Positions 39,645 through 49,464 of a DNA stretch of 64,000 nt are shown here, one piece after another. How positions within the stretch are numbered: position 1 is the stretch's first letter; every line of letters begins with the position of its first letter. The notes below the pieces were generated by a model, which was not told the origin of the DNA, did no database searches, and was given only the letters and a program-made list of their open reading frames with translations. The stretch spans positions 1-64,000 of the forward strand of contig CAIQHG010000083.1 of NCBI GenBank assembly GCA_903871545.1. Reading direction: 5' to 3'. The position numbers and the translations under genes are program-made. The DNA is from an uncultured Burkholderiales bacterium. GTDB taxonomy: Bacteria; Pseudomonadota; Gammaproteobacteria; Burkholderiales; Burkholderiaceae_C.

Positions 39645-39789
39645 AGTATTATGTTGAATCCAAAGGATAAGCATCCCTTGTTTGGTGCGTTTTCAAGGTT
39701 TATGCCCCTCAATTTAAAAGAAAAGCTCACCAAATTAATGCAAAAAAAGTTAGATGAACTAATTTAGGAAAGTAGATGGGCCAAGTAGG

Positions 39790-40500
39790 TCAAGCGAGTA
39801 GGTCTGCCATATCTAGCATCCGTTTGGCAACCTCTCCTAACTTAATGCCTTGGTCCATAGCAGCTTTGCGAAGTTTGTTAAAAGCTTGCGACTCATTGAG
39901 GCCTTGACGTTGCATCAGTAAAGATTTGGCTCGGTCAACTAATTTGCGCTCTTGTAGTGCACTGCGGGCATCGTCCCGTTCTAAGCGAAGATTTTGTTCG
40001 TATTCAAAACGAGCCATGGCAACTTCAAGAATGGGGCGAATGCGTTTGCTAGAGAGTCCGTCCACAATATAGGCGCTCACCCCCACTGCAACTGCGTCTT
40101 TAACGTGTGAGGTGTCGCTGTCGTCAGTGAATAAGACGATGGGGCGACGCTCATCTCGGGTTGCGAAGACCACATGCTCTAGGGCGTCACGGGCCTCGGA
40201 CTCTGCGTCAACGATGATCAAGTCGGGCTGTAACTGTTTGATTCTGTCCGCTAAAAACACATCAGAGGGGAGTGAGGCGATCAAGTTAAAGCCGCTCTCC
40301 AGCAACCCAATGCGCAAGGCTCTAGAACGCTCAGCTTGTGTAACCGCGTGCTCGTCGCTTGGGTCTTGAACGTCCAAGTCGGGCGCCACAACAACAATTT
40401 TTAATTTTGTTGAGGTGGTTGTTTTGGAAGTCTTGTGTTTCTTCAATTGATTGACCTGAACGCATTCATTTAAGCAAATACCCACTCTAGGTCGAACCAA
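39790..40500 (-). CDS. nasT: NasT-like response regulator with ANTAR RNA-binding domain
   Basis: Receiver-like N-terminus and ANTAR C-terminus DRAKSLLMQRQGLNESQAFNKLRKAAMDQGIKLGEVAKRML. Confidence 0.9.
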   Translation of the reverse strand: MVRPRVGICLNECVQVNQLKKHKTSKTTTSTKLKIVVVAPDLDVQDPSDEHAVTQAERSRALRIGLLESGFNLIASLPSDVFLADRIKQLQPDLIIVDAESEARDALEHVVFATRDERRPIVLFTDDSDTSHVKDAVAVGVSAYIVDGLSSKRIRPILEVAMARFEYEQNLRLERDDARSALQERKLVDRAKSLLMQRQGLNESQAFNKLRKAAMDQGIKLGEVAKRMLDMADLLA

Positions 40501-40508
40501 ACTTGTGT

Positions 40509-41900
40509 CTAAATTACGGGTGGTAATCTTTCATGCCAGGTCGTCGCTTTTTGGTAAGCATAACCGATCCTCAATGCCTTATCTTCTTGATAGGCTTGGC
40601 AAACGATCTGCAAAGACAGTGGTAACCCGGCGTTTGTAAACCCATTGGGCAGGGAAAGTGCACACAAGTCTAGCAAATTCACAAAGCGTTGAAAACGGGT
40701 GGGCTGCTCTTTTTGGTCTACTTGATCAATCGCAATTGCTGCAGTTTGTGTGCTTGGAGTGAGGAATGCGTCAATGCCTTTCATGGCTGCGTTCATCTGT
40801 CGTTTCATCTCTTCTCGATGCCGCAGGGTTTCCAAATAATCATGAGCAGAGACGTTTGCGCCGCTGAGGAGTCTGCGCCTAACGAAGTCATCCATTTTTG
40901 AGCCTGGATCTTCTACAACAGCTTTGTTGAAAAAATAGGCCTCTCCCATTGTGATGTTCGTAATGGATAAGAAAATCTCTAAAGGAAAAGGCAATGCGAT
41001 GTCAACGATTTGCGCGCCCATGCCCTCTAATAGCTTCAGGGATTGGTCATAAGCCTGGAGAACCTCCCTGTCCACCCCCTCACGCTCTTGCCCGGGTAAG
41101 CGTGCAAGACGCAGACCTCGAACGCCGCCTTCAAGACTTGACATTACATCGGATACAGGGTGCCCAATGGTCAGCTTATCTTTTGAGTCTGGCCCTTGTA
41201 GTACCTCATACAAAAGCGCAACATCGCGAACTGTGCGTGCCATTGCCCCTGGTGTGTCAAGGGTTGTGCTGAGTGGCAGTATTCCGTGGGTGCTGATTCG
41301 CCCGATTGATGTTTTTAGGCCAGTGATGCCGCACCAGGCTGCCGGTTGCCTAACCGAGCAACCCGTATCTGTACCTAACGCCCAGGGTGCGAGTCTAGCT
41401 GCAACCGCAACAGCCGAACCACTACTAGATCCCCCAGGCGTGCGGGCTACTTCCTTGTCCCAAGGATTCCAAGGTGTGCCCATATGCTGATTTGTGCCCC
41501 AGGCCCCACAAGCAAACTCCACAGTGTGAGTCTTGCCAAGCACAATCATTCCTTGGCCAATTAAGCGGCGCACAACTGTTGCTGTAGTTACAGCTAGGTG
41601 ATTAAGTCTTGTCGCTGATCCACCCGTTGTAACTTTGCCCTCAATGTCAATGATGTCTTTGACGGCAATGGGAACGCCGTGAAAAGGGCCAAGTACGTGA
41701 CCTGAGCGAATTGCCTTATTTGCGCCCTGCGCTGCAAGCCGCGCTTGAGGGCCATAGACTTCTATGAATGCATGTAACTTTGGATCTAGACGCTCGATAC
41801 GGGCTAGATGTGCTTCCATGAGATCGACGGGGGAGAGCCGCCCGGACATAATCTCGTTGGATAAGACATAAGCGGGCAGTAGGGTTGGATCAGCGCTCAT
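40509..41900 (-). CDS. Amidase-signature family protein
   Basis: AVKDIID, TPGGSSSGSAVAVAA, GTDTGCSVRQPAAWCG. Confidence 0.9.
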   Translation of the reverse strand: MSADPTLLPAYVLSNEIMSGRLSPVDLMEAHLARIERLDPKLHAFIEVYGPQARLAAQGANKAIRSGHVLGPFHGVPIAVKDIIDIEGKVTTGGSATRLNHLAVTTATVVRRLIGQGMIVLGKTHTVEFACGAWGTNQHMGTPWNPWDKEVARTPGGSSSGSAVAVAARLAPWALGTDTGCSVRQPAAWCGITGLKTSIGRISTHGILPLSTTLDTPGAMARTVRDVALLYEVLQGPDSKDKLTIGHPVSDVMSSLEGGVRGLRLARLPGQEREGVDREVLQAYDQSLKLLEGMGAQIVDIALPFPLEIFLSITNITMGEAYFFNKAVVEDPGSKMDDFVRRRLLSGANVSAHDYLETLRHREEMKRQMNAAMKGIDAFLTPSTQTAAIAIDQVDQKEQPTRFQRFVNLLDLCALSLPNGFTNAGLPLSLQIVCQAYQEDKALRIGYAYQKATTWHERLPPVI

Positions 41901-41909
41901 ACAACGTTC

Positions 41910-43535
41910 CTAATGAAGGCTAACCAATGTCAGGTCGACGAACCAAGACTGAGCGGACACCATGCCCGTCACTTTCTTACTCATGGCGCGTGGGTTTAGA
42001 TCATGCACGATGTAAAGCCAAGGGGCATCGTCAACCAAACGCTCATGGGCTGTGCGAAACGCTGATTGGATCGTTGCCTCGTCACTTGCTTTGCCAGCTG
42101 TGTCAATTGCTACCTCAAATTTATCATCCTTCCATTGTGAAAAATTGCTTCCGTTTGGAGAAAAATTAGCGGCTGCAAAGTAACGCTCAAACATGGCAAT
42201 ATCGGTCGTTGGCGAACTGATATTTATTGCCATTGAGCCCTTAAGACCCGCATTATCGGGCTCTAGCCGTCCTGATGCGAAAAGTACCTGCCACTCGCTG
42301 ACATCAAACTTCACCTCGACACCGCATGCTTGTTTTAAGTTTCTTTGGATGGCTTCATTCATGGGTAACGGAACCATTTGCCCGGACCCAGAATTTGAAA
42401 TCATGACTTTAAATGACAGAGGCTTTTGAGCGTTAAAGCCCGCCTCCGCCAGCAAAGCTTTGCCCTTTACAGGGTCAAAGGTATAACGGTTTACGGGCTT
42501 TCCAAAGGCTGGATCGTTTGTCTTGAGCATTCCCACTGCGGGCTCAGCAATTCCGTTGAGCATCGTAACCAAGGAGGGGCGGTCTACACAATAGTTCAAA
42601 GCTTGCCTGACGCGAACATCTTTGAAGGGACTGTTGGTTGCTGCGATGTTATAAAACCAAGGCCAAATATGGGGGTATGAGTTGGTAACGATTGAGAACC
42701 CGGCACCTTTTAGTGAAGCGATTCCGTCTGGTGGGGGTACTTCAATCCAGTCAACTTGACCTGATCTGAGGGCCGCTAAGCGTGTGTTTGCCTCAGGAAT
42801 AGGGAGGAGCAGTACCGAGTCAAGCTTTGCTTTGCGCGCTACGTCCCAGTAACCATCCCAACGAGTCAGAGTGACGGATTGACGCGGCATGATTTGTGAT
42901 ATTTGAAAGGGGCCTGTGCCAGCTGCTGGGAGAGTGGCTACTTTAGCCCAATCACGTCCCGCCTTTTCAAAAGAGGCGGGTGAGGTAAAGAGGATGTACA
43001 CGACCATGTTCAGGAAATAGGAGGCTGGTTTCACGGTTGTTATCGCAACCGTATAGTCGTCGATCTTTTTGTAGCTGGCCAGCAGCGGTGCGCGAGCACG
43101 CACCAAACCTGTTGCAGCGGCCTCAAATTGCGGACTATCTTTTTTGTAGTAGCGGTCCAAGTTCCAAATCACGGCATCAGCGTTGAAATCTGTTGCGTCG
43201 TGGAACTTTACGCCCTTGCGCAGATGAAAAATCCATGTCGTCTTATCATTGGGTAGCTGCTCCCACCTCTCTGCCAGTCCTGGGCGAATGGTTGCTAATT
43301 TATCTGCATGGGTGAGGTCCCATAAGACTAAACCTTCAAAGGCGGGATAACCCAAAAAGCGCATACCCTCAAAGCCGTTGTTAGGCATGCCGGTTGTGGT
43401 CGGGATATCGGCTGCAGTCATAGCGATTCTTAACTGGCCCTGAGCAAAGCTAGGGGAGATTTGCAGCAAGGAAGTGCTGAGAGTTAATGCCAGTGTCAAT
43501 CGGTACAAGACGAGACGCAAAATACGAGTGCTCAT
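41910..43535 (-). CDS. Oligopeptide-type ABC substrate-binding protein (SBP family 5)
   Basis: WIFHLRKGVKFHDATDFNADAVIWNLDR; start at MSTRILRL with GGAGAA RBS. Confidence 0.92.
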   Translation of the reverse strand: MSTRILRLVLYRLTLALTLSTSLLQISPSFAQGQLRIAMTAADIPTTTGMPNNGFEGMRFLGYPAFEGLVLWDLTHADKLATIRPGLAERWEQLPNDKTTWIFHLRKGVKFHDATDFNADAVIWNLDRYYKKDSPQFEAAATGLVRARAPLLASYKKIDDYTVAITTVKPASYFLNMVVYILFTSPASFEKAGRDWAKVATLPAAGTGPFQISQIMPRQSVTLTRWDGYWDVARKAKLDSVLLLPIPEANTRLAALRSGQVDWIEVPPPDGIASLKGAGFSIVTNSYPHIWPWFYNIAATNSPFKDVRVRQALNYCVDRPSLVTMLNGIAEPAVGMLKTNDPAFGKPVNRYTFDPVKGKALLAEAGFNAQKPLSFKVMISNSGSGQMVPLPMNEAIQRNLKQACGVEVKFDVSEWQVLFASGRLEPDNAGLKGSMAINISSPTTDIAMFERYFAAANFSPNGSNFSQWKDDKFEVAIDTAGKASDEATIQSAFRTAHERLVDDAPWLYIVHDLNPRAMSKKVTGMVSAQSWFVDLTLVSLH

Positions 43536-43674
43536 GAAAGTTTCTCCAATGATTAAATGTGAGAGTTGAATAAAATGATGAAGTAAAAGGGCTGGCTTTT
43601 GAAGGGTGAGGAATCGTTTACGAGCGGACATTTTTATGGTGATTTCTTGATTGTTTTGTTATCATTTTTTAAAG

Positions 43675-44592
43675 TTAAGCGCGAACATCCATTGAAGAGC
43701 GGAGTCCGTCGCTGACCATGTTGAAGCAAATACTGGTGAGGAAGATGCAAAACCCGGGCAATATTGTGATCAATGGTTGTGTGTAAATTGCGGTGCGAAG
43801 GGTGTTGAGCATTAACCCCCACTCCGCCTCTGGCGGTTTGGTGCCTAGTCCCAGAAAAGACAGGCCTGCAGCAAGAATCATTGATACGCTGACCAAACTG
43901 GTTGCATAGACGAAGATGGGTCCAAGCACATTGGGCAACACATGGACCCGAATGATGGTGAAGTTGTCCGCGCCGCTTGCCCGTGCGGCTTCCACATAAT
44001 CGAGCTCTCGCACCCCTGTCGTCGCAGACTCGGATACGCGGATGAGGGGAGGTATAAAGACGATTGTGAGAGATAAGATGACGTTAATAATTCCCCCTCC
44101 CAATGCGCCGCTGATTGCTACTGCAAGTAACACAGATGGAAAGGCGAAGAACACATCGGTGACCCGCATGATCATTGTGTTAATCCATCCGCCCTGAAAG
44201 CCTGCGACAACGCCCAGCAATCCCCCCAGACAAAAGGCAATAACGACAGGCGTGATACCCAAAAACCAAGAGACTCGCCCGCCGTACAAAAGACGAGTCA
44301 ACATGTCTCTTCCTAATTCATCGGTTCCGAGCACGAAACCCTCATAACCAACCGGTTTTAAGCGACTCATCATATCCCCTTCAAATGGATCTTGTGAGCT
44401 CAGGAGCGGGCCAATGAGGATGGCCAAAAGCATCGCAAAGAGGACTCCGCAAAAAAAGAGGGTAGTCTTATCACGCATGAGTCTTTTTGCAACCCCTTGC
44501 CAATATCCCGTGCTCTTGTTTGTATTTACAGCCTCGTTGACAAGAGCCTGTCCCTGTGCTTTTGCGGCGAATTTAGTTGCTGTGTTGTTCAT
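43675..44592 (-). CDS. DppC/GsiD-type ABC permease
   Basis: GTDELGRDMLTRLLYGGRVSW. Confidence 0.93.
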   Translation of the reverse strand: MNNTATKFAAKAQGQALVNEAVNTNKSTGYWQGVAKRLMRDKTTLFFCGVLFAMLLAILIGPLLSSQDPFEGDMMSRLKPVGYEGFVLGTDELGRDMLTRLLYGGRVSWFLGITPVVIAFCLGGLLGVVAGFQGGWINTMIMRVTDVFFAFPSVLLAVAISGALGGGIINVILSLTIVFIPPLIRVSESATTGVRELDYVEAARASGADNFTIIRVHVLPNVLGPIFVYATSLVSVSMILAAGLSFLGLGTKPPEAEWGLMLNTLRTAIYTQPLITILPGFCIFLTSICFNMVSDGLRSSMDVRA

Positions 44593-45539
44593 GTGCGTTT
44601 GATCCTAGGGTCTAGAGTGGTTTGGATCAAGTCGACAATGAGGTTAAGGGAGACAAAAAGTAATGCAAGAGCTAGGATTGTTCCCTGCAGCATTGGTATA
44701 TCGCGTTGGAAAATGGCGTTGTTGAGCAGTAACCCAGTCCCAGGCCAACTAAAAACGGTTTCTACAAGAATGGAACCCCCCATTAAGTAGCCGAGTTGAA
44801 GGCCCATTACAGCAGAGGCACTCGGCGCTACATTCTTTAGCACGTGAGTAAATATATTGCGTTTGAGTAAGCCCTTACCTCTTAGTGTTGTAATGAAATC
44901 TTGATTAAGCACTTCAACAACGATCCCGCGCACGGTGCGAGTGATGATGCCCATTGGAATTGCAGACAGCGTTGCCGCCGGTAGGATAAGAAACTGCACG
45001 TGCTCCCAGTCCCATACCCAAGCCGTGCCACCAGGCCCTGCGCCCATGGCTGGCAAGAGATTTAGTATTACAGCAAAAATCACAACCAATACCATCCCAA
45101 GCCAATAATGAGGCAAAGACACCCCAGTAACTGCCAATGTGACTAGAGTGCGGTCAATCCAGGTGCCGCGAAACGCAGCAGCAACACCGCCGAAGATGGA
45201 ACCCAGAAAAAACCCAATCGTTGCAGCCACAACAGATAGTCTTAAGGTGTTGCGAATGGCGTTCGTGAGTTCCTCCCAAACAGAGCGGCCTGACACCAAC
45301 GAGTGTCCCAAATCCCCTTGCGCAACATGCGCTAGCCAGATGCTGAATTGGATGGGCAAAGGTTTATTTAGTCCGTATTCGTGCTTAAGTTGAATAACCA
45401 CATCAAGTGGTGCATCAGGTGGAGCAATCGCGCTGATGGGGTCACCCGGTGCGATGTGTACGAGCATGAAACATATCAAACTTACCCCTAGCGCGATTGG
45501 GACCGTGTAGAGGATACGTCGCAACAGATAAATAATCAC
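44589..45539 (-). CDS. DppB/GsiC-type ABC permease
   Basis: LLRRILYTVPIALGVSLICFMLVHIAPGDP. Confidence 0.93.
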   Translation of the reverse strand: MIIYLLRRILYTVPIALGVSLICFMLVHIAPGDPISAIAPPDAPLDVVIQLKHEYGLNKPLPIQFSIWLAHVAQGDLGHSLVSGRSVWEELTNAIRNTLRLSVVAATIGFFLGSIFGGVAAAFRGTWIDRTLVTLAVTGVSLPHYWLGMVLVVIFAVILNLLPAMGAGPGGTAWVWDWEHVQFLILPAATLSAIPMGIITRTVRGIVVEVLNQDFITTLRGKGLLKRNIFTHVLKNVAPSASAVMGLQLGYLMGGSILVETVFSWPGTGLLLNNAIFQRDIPMLQGTILALALLFVSLNLIVDLIQTTLDPRIKRT

Positions 45540-45567
45540 AAAAGAGTACTCATTCTAAATTTATAAG

Positions 45568-46551
45568 CTATAGCGCATCCGCTAAAAGCACGCATCGTGC
45601 GGCGCGATCGGGATAGGGACGCTTGGTGTGGGGCATCTCACTCAAACACTGGGAATTTACTTTTGAGCACCTAGGTGCAAAGGCACAGCCCTTAGGCAGG
45701 TGTTCTAAATTAGGGGGCGCACCAGGAATTGTTATGAGTCGCTTTCCTCTCATGCCTGGATTTACCGTAGCCCCAAGTAGACCTTGAGTGTAAGGATGAA
45801 GGGGGTTTTGCATGAGCGCGCGAGTTGGTCCCTCCTCAATGAAGCGACCTGCATACATAACCGCTATACGGTCAGCGATTTCCCCTGCAACCCCGAGATC
45901 GTGGGTAACAAAGATGACACCCATACCTAACTCTTTTTGTAATTTACGCAGCAATAAAAGTATTTGTATCTGCACAGTCGCGTCCAGTGCCGTTGTGGGT
46001 TCATCGGCTAAAAGCAGTTTAGGTTTACAAGCTAAGGCGATTGCGATCATGGCTCTTTGTCTAAGCCCTCCTGACATCTCAAAGGGGTAGGCGTTTAGAC
46101 GTTGTTTGGCGGAAGGGATCTGTACAAGCTCTAGTAGATCAAGCGCTCGTTTGTCAGCCTGTGCGCGGCTAACGCCCTCGTGGCGAACAATGGTTTCCGC
46201 GATTTGAAGGCCTATTTTGAAAACGGGGTCTAAAGCTGTCATCGGTTCTTGGAAGATCATGGATACGACCCGTCCGCGCATATTGCAGAGTTCTCTCTCA
46301 GACGCATTAATCAAGTCTTGGCCATTAACTCGCAAAGTACCTGTGATGACTGTTTTATGTGAGGGATTAAGACGCATGAGTGAGCGAAGCATGACTGATT
46401 TGCCCGAGCCGCTCTCACCGAGTACGCAAAGTGTCTCTTGCTGATGAAGCTCGAAATCAATTCCGTTGACCGCGTGAACTGTTGCATCCTTGGAGACAAA
46501 GTGCACATTAAGGTCTTTGACTTGAACTAAGGGATCTAAAGTTTTATTCAT
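45568..46551 (-). CDS. DppD-type ABC ATPase
   Basis: GESGSGKSV...LLADEPTTALDATVQ; C-terminal oligopeptide motif CAFAPRC. Confidence 0.93.
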   Translation of the reverse strand: MNKTLDPLVQVKDLNVHFVSKDATVHAVNGIDFELHQQETLCVLGESGSGKSVMLRSLMRLNPSHKTVITGTLRVNGQDLINASERELCNMRGRVVSMIFQEPMTALDPVFKIGLQIAETIVRHEGVSRAQADKRALDLLELVQIPSAKQRLNAYPFEMSGGLRQRAMIAIALACKPKLLLADEPTTALDATVQIQILLLLRKLQKELGMGVIFVTHDLGVAGEIADRIAVMYAGRFIEEGPTRALMQNPLHPYTQGLLGATVNPGMRGKRLITIPGAPPNLEHLPKGCAFAPRCSKVNSQCLSEMPHTKRPYPDRAARCVLLADAL

Positions 46552-47615
46552 GCCGCTATGCTCACGAGAGGCGCAGATGATAGGCCAAGCGATTGGCTAT
46601 GCCCATTGCTTTGTCCGGCCATCAAACAGGCTGCATGGTGTCCCTGGCCTAAGGCATTCATTGCGGGAGGCGATTTTGCGCAAATGGGCTCTGCATATTT
46701 ACACCGAGTACGAAAATGACACCCCGATGGTGGGTTGATTGGATTGGGTGGATCCCCCATCAGCGGGGGCTCAGTTCGCCTAAGATCTGGATCCGTTGAG
46801 GGGCGACTTGCAAGTAAGGCAGCTGTATAAGGGTGAGCGGCGCTTGTGTAGATGGAGTCCACTGGTCCAATCTCTACCACACGGCCCATATACATCACAA
46901 GCACACGGTCGGACATATGTTGCACGACATTCAAATCGTGGCTAATGAAGAGATAGCTCAGCCCGTACTCCGTTTTTAAATCAACGAGTAAATTGAGCAC
47001 CTGGGCTTGCACAGATTTATCAAGCGCAGACACGGGCTCGTCAAGAATGAGAAGACGCGGCCTTAGTGCGAGGGCTCGGGCAATATTGATCCTTTGGCGC
47101 TGTCCGCCTGAGAGCTCGTGGGGGTACCTACAGCCAAACTGATCCGGATTAAGTCCAACATTTGAAAGTAACTCATGAGCAGCTTTGGTTGCAGTGGGTT
47201 GATCAACTCCATGAACACGTGGACCAAAAGCAATCAACTCCTCAATGGTCATCCTTGGATTCAAGGATGAGTAACTGTCTTGAAAAACCATCTGCACTTG
47301 CCGCCGGTATTCCTTCAATGGCAAAGCGCGCGAGCCAACAGTCTGGCCATCAAAAAGGATTTCCCCAGCAGTTGGCTGCGTGAGAGCCATTATGAGGCGC
47401 GATGTGGTTGACTTACCGCATCCAGATTCACCAACAATACCGAGAGTTTCTCCTTTGAGCACATCAAAGCTTACTCCAGAGACCGCTTGGACTCTACCGG
47501 GACTGCGACCCAACAAACTACCCTTAAGTGGAAACTCCTTTATCAAGTCTTTTACGGTTAGTAAGGACTGTGCGGGTCCTCCTTGATCTGGTATGGGCTG
47601 AAGTGTTGCGGACAT
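46548..47615 (-). CDS. DppF-type ABC ATPase
   Basis: GESGCGKSTTSRLI...LILDEPVSALDKSVQ...CHFRTRCKYA. Confidence 0.93.
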   Translation of the reverse strand: MSATLQPIPDQGGPAQSLLTVKDLIKEFPLKGSLLGRSPGRVQAVSGVSFDVLKGETLGIVGESGCGKSTTSRLIMALTQPTAGEILFDGQTVGSRALPLKEYRRQVQMVFQDSYSSLNPRMTIEELIAFGPRVHGVDQPTATKAAHELLSNVGLNPDQFGCRYPHELSGGQRQRINIARALALRPRLLILDEPVSALDKSVQAQVLNLLVDLKTEYGLSYLFISHDLNVVQHMSDRVLVMYMGRVVEIGPVDSIYTSAAHPYTAALLASRPSTDPDLRRTEPPLMGDPPNPINPPSGCHFRTRCKYAEPICAKSPPAMNALGQGHHAACLMAGQSNGHSQSLGLSSAPLVSIAA

Positions 47616-47744
47616 GCTGTTGTTAATTCAACTATAAATAAAAAATATTGGCAACGGAAGTAGTAAATTCGAAGACCAAGCAAATCACTATCCCAACGAT
47701 AGGATTATTAATGGGTACCCAGTAAAGTCAGTTACAAGAACTTT

Positions 47745-47760
47745 TGCAAGATGTATGCCA
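47745..47760 (-). promoter_or_regulatory. Candidate sigma-54 promoter for the peptide ABC/amidase/nasT operon
   Basis: Minus strand TGGCATACATCTTGCA. Confidence 0.8.
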
Positions 47761-47819
47761 CAACCTTTTGCTCGGCCTATGTTCAATAACCGTTTAAATT
47801 CAATAAAAATCTACATTTA

Positions 47820-47871
47820 CGCTTTGTTTTGGTGCGAAGTTTTGCAAAAGTAGATGCACCTAAATGTTGCG
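47820..47871. promoter_or_regulatory. Two NtrC-like sites upstream of the sigma-54 promoter
   Basis: CGCTTT-GTTTT-GGTGCG (47820-47836) and TGCACC-TAAAT-GTTGCG (47855-47871) versus TGCACC-N5-GGTGCA; centres 35 bp apart. Confidence 0.55.
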
Positions 47872-48393
47872 TGCCAATTTATGAGCCCCTGCGCAAAATC
47901 CGTTCATTTACGAAGGAAATGTAAGGTGGCTTTGATTCGTATTTTTAATTTCTAGCGCTGTTTGGGGAGATACATGTAAGCGGTGGAAATATAACGCGTA
48001 TCCAATTGGAGTCAACTAGCAACAAGCTCTCATCATCTTGTGCGGCGAAATAAATTCTTATGAAGAAAATTAATTGTTCGCTTACGTTGAAATCTATTGC
48101 GTTTTTTTAATTCTTGAGGTGTGGTCCAACTCCCACATCGGCGATTTTTGTTGCTCGTTGCGAGGAAATTTTCAAACTCCAGCCTTTTAAACCCCTTCCT
48201 TATCATTTGGCAATGTAGAACTGATTAGTTCACTGGATGTCAATATATATCTCTACATCTTAGTAGAATTTAAACAATAGATGGCTGCCTTTTTTTGGGC
48301 ACCCCCATCCTAAACATCCTCTTCTAAATTTCTTTAACTAACAAAAGAAATAGGGAAGAGGACGCACTCTAAGAGTGAGTGCAAACGCCTCGT

Positions 48394-49389
48394 TTATTTA
48401 GGTGCCTGTGTTGTCATGGTGATATTTTCAGGGCGTACTTTTTTCAGTAAATCTGAATAAATATAGTTGCTGTAATTTAAGGGCGCCTTCAATTTCTTTT
48501 GCTGTGCAAGTAAATCTTCAGCCACTTTTATCGTTGCAACTGACCTGTCATTGAGTACCACTTCGTATTCAACTTTAGGCATGAGTTCGGTGGTAAGTTC
48601 AATGGGCATTTTTAAGAATTTAGAAACCATCTTCGCTGCTGCCGGTCTATCTTTGTTGATTAAATCATTGGCCTCAACGAGTGAGCGCATGAAGTTCTCC
48701 GCAGTTTCGCGGTTAGACTCAATCCAACTCTTGTTCATATAAATGAAGTTGATGTTGTTTAAGATACCATCCGCGTCCTGTAGGATCTTTGTGCCCTTGA
48801 TGGCAAACAAAGTGCGTGTGGGCCATGGTTCCCAAACGGAGAACGCATCAATGTCTCCTCGCTCAATGGCTGCGAGCATCTCGGGAGCTTCAACGTCAAC
48901 TATTTTGTAGTCAGCGGCTTTGAGATTTTTTTTCTCAAGCAAGCGACTCCAAAAAAGCTCACTCGCCGTTCCCTTAGCAATACCTATTTTTTTCCCTTTA
49001 AGCCCTTCTAAGTCATTAATATTTTTCCCCAAAATAGACATCCACCGCTTTAGGTAGGTGCCGTCTGCAACCACCACAACGTTGTTGTCCAAGTTGTGAT
49101 TGATGACTCCGGCCATATCGCTTCCGTAAGCCGCCTGGACTTGGTTGTTAATTAAAAAGGGCACCATTGCAGACCCTGAAGGACCCGTATTTATGGAAAC
49201 GTCTAGCCCGTTTTTGGCGAAGATGCCGGCCTCTTTGGCTACATAAAACTGTGAGAAGGCGGGATCTACCCCAGTTGCAATCGTCATTTTCACCAGAGTC
49301 TGCGCGCCAAGGGGCGCGGAGCTAAAGGCAAAAGCAACACACAAAACCCAAAAAAACTTTATTCTAAACATATGAAAATCCTTAATCAT
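48394..49389 (-). CDS. NMT1/SsuA-like ABC substrate-binding protein
   Basis: Signal peptide; VDPAFSQFYVAKEAGIFAKNGLDVSI. Confidence 0.85.
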   Translation of the reverse strand: MIKDFHMFRIKFFWVLCVAFAFSSAPLGAQTLVKMTIATGVDPAFSQFYVAKEAGIFAKNGLDVSINTGPSGSAMVPFLINNQVQAAYGSDMAGVINHNLDNNVVVVADGTYLKRWMSILGKNINDLEGLKGKKIGIAKGTASELFWSRLLEKKNLKAADYKIVDVEAPEMLAAIERGDIDAFSVWEPWPTRTLFAIKGTKILQDADGILNNINFIYMNKSWIESNRETAENFMRSLVEANDLINKDRPAAAKMVSKFLKMPIELTTELMPKVEYEVVLNDRSVATIKVAEDLLAQQKKLKAPLNYSNYIYSDLLKKVRPENITMTTQAPK

Positions 49390-49464
49390 TTTTATTAAAA
49401 AAACTATCCCTCAAACTCTCTGCTACCTAATCAGACTCAAAAAACATACAGACAGGTAAAGAAA

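Noticed and set aside
43634-43822. 62-aa minus-strand ORF
   Set aside because: Overlaps the end of the DppC-type permease in another frame; no RBS or homology evidence.
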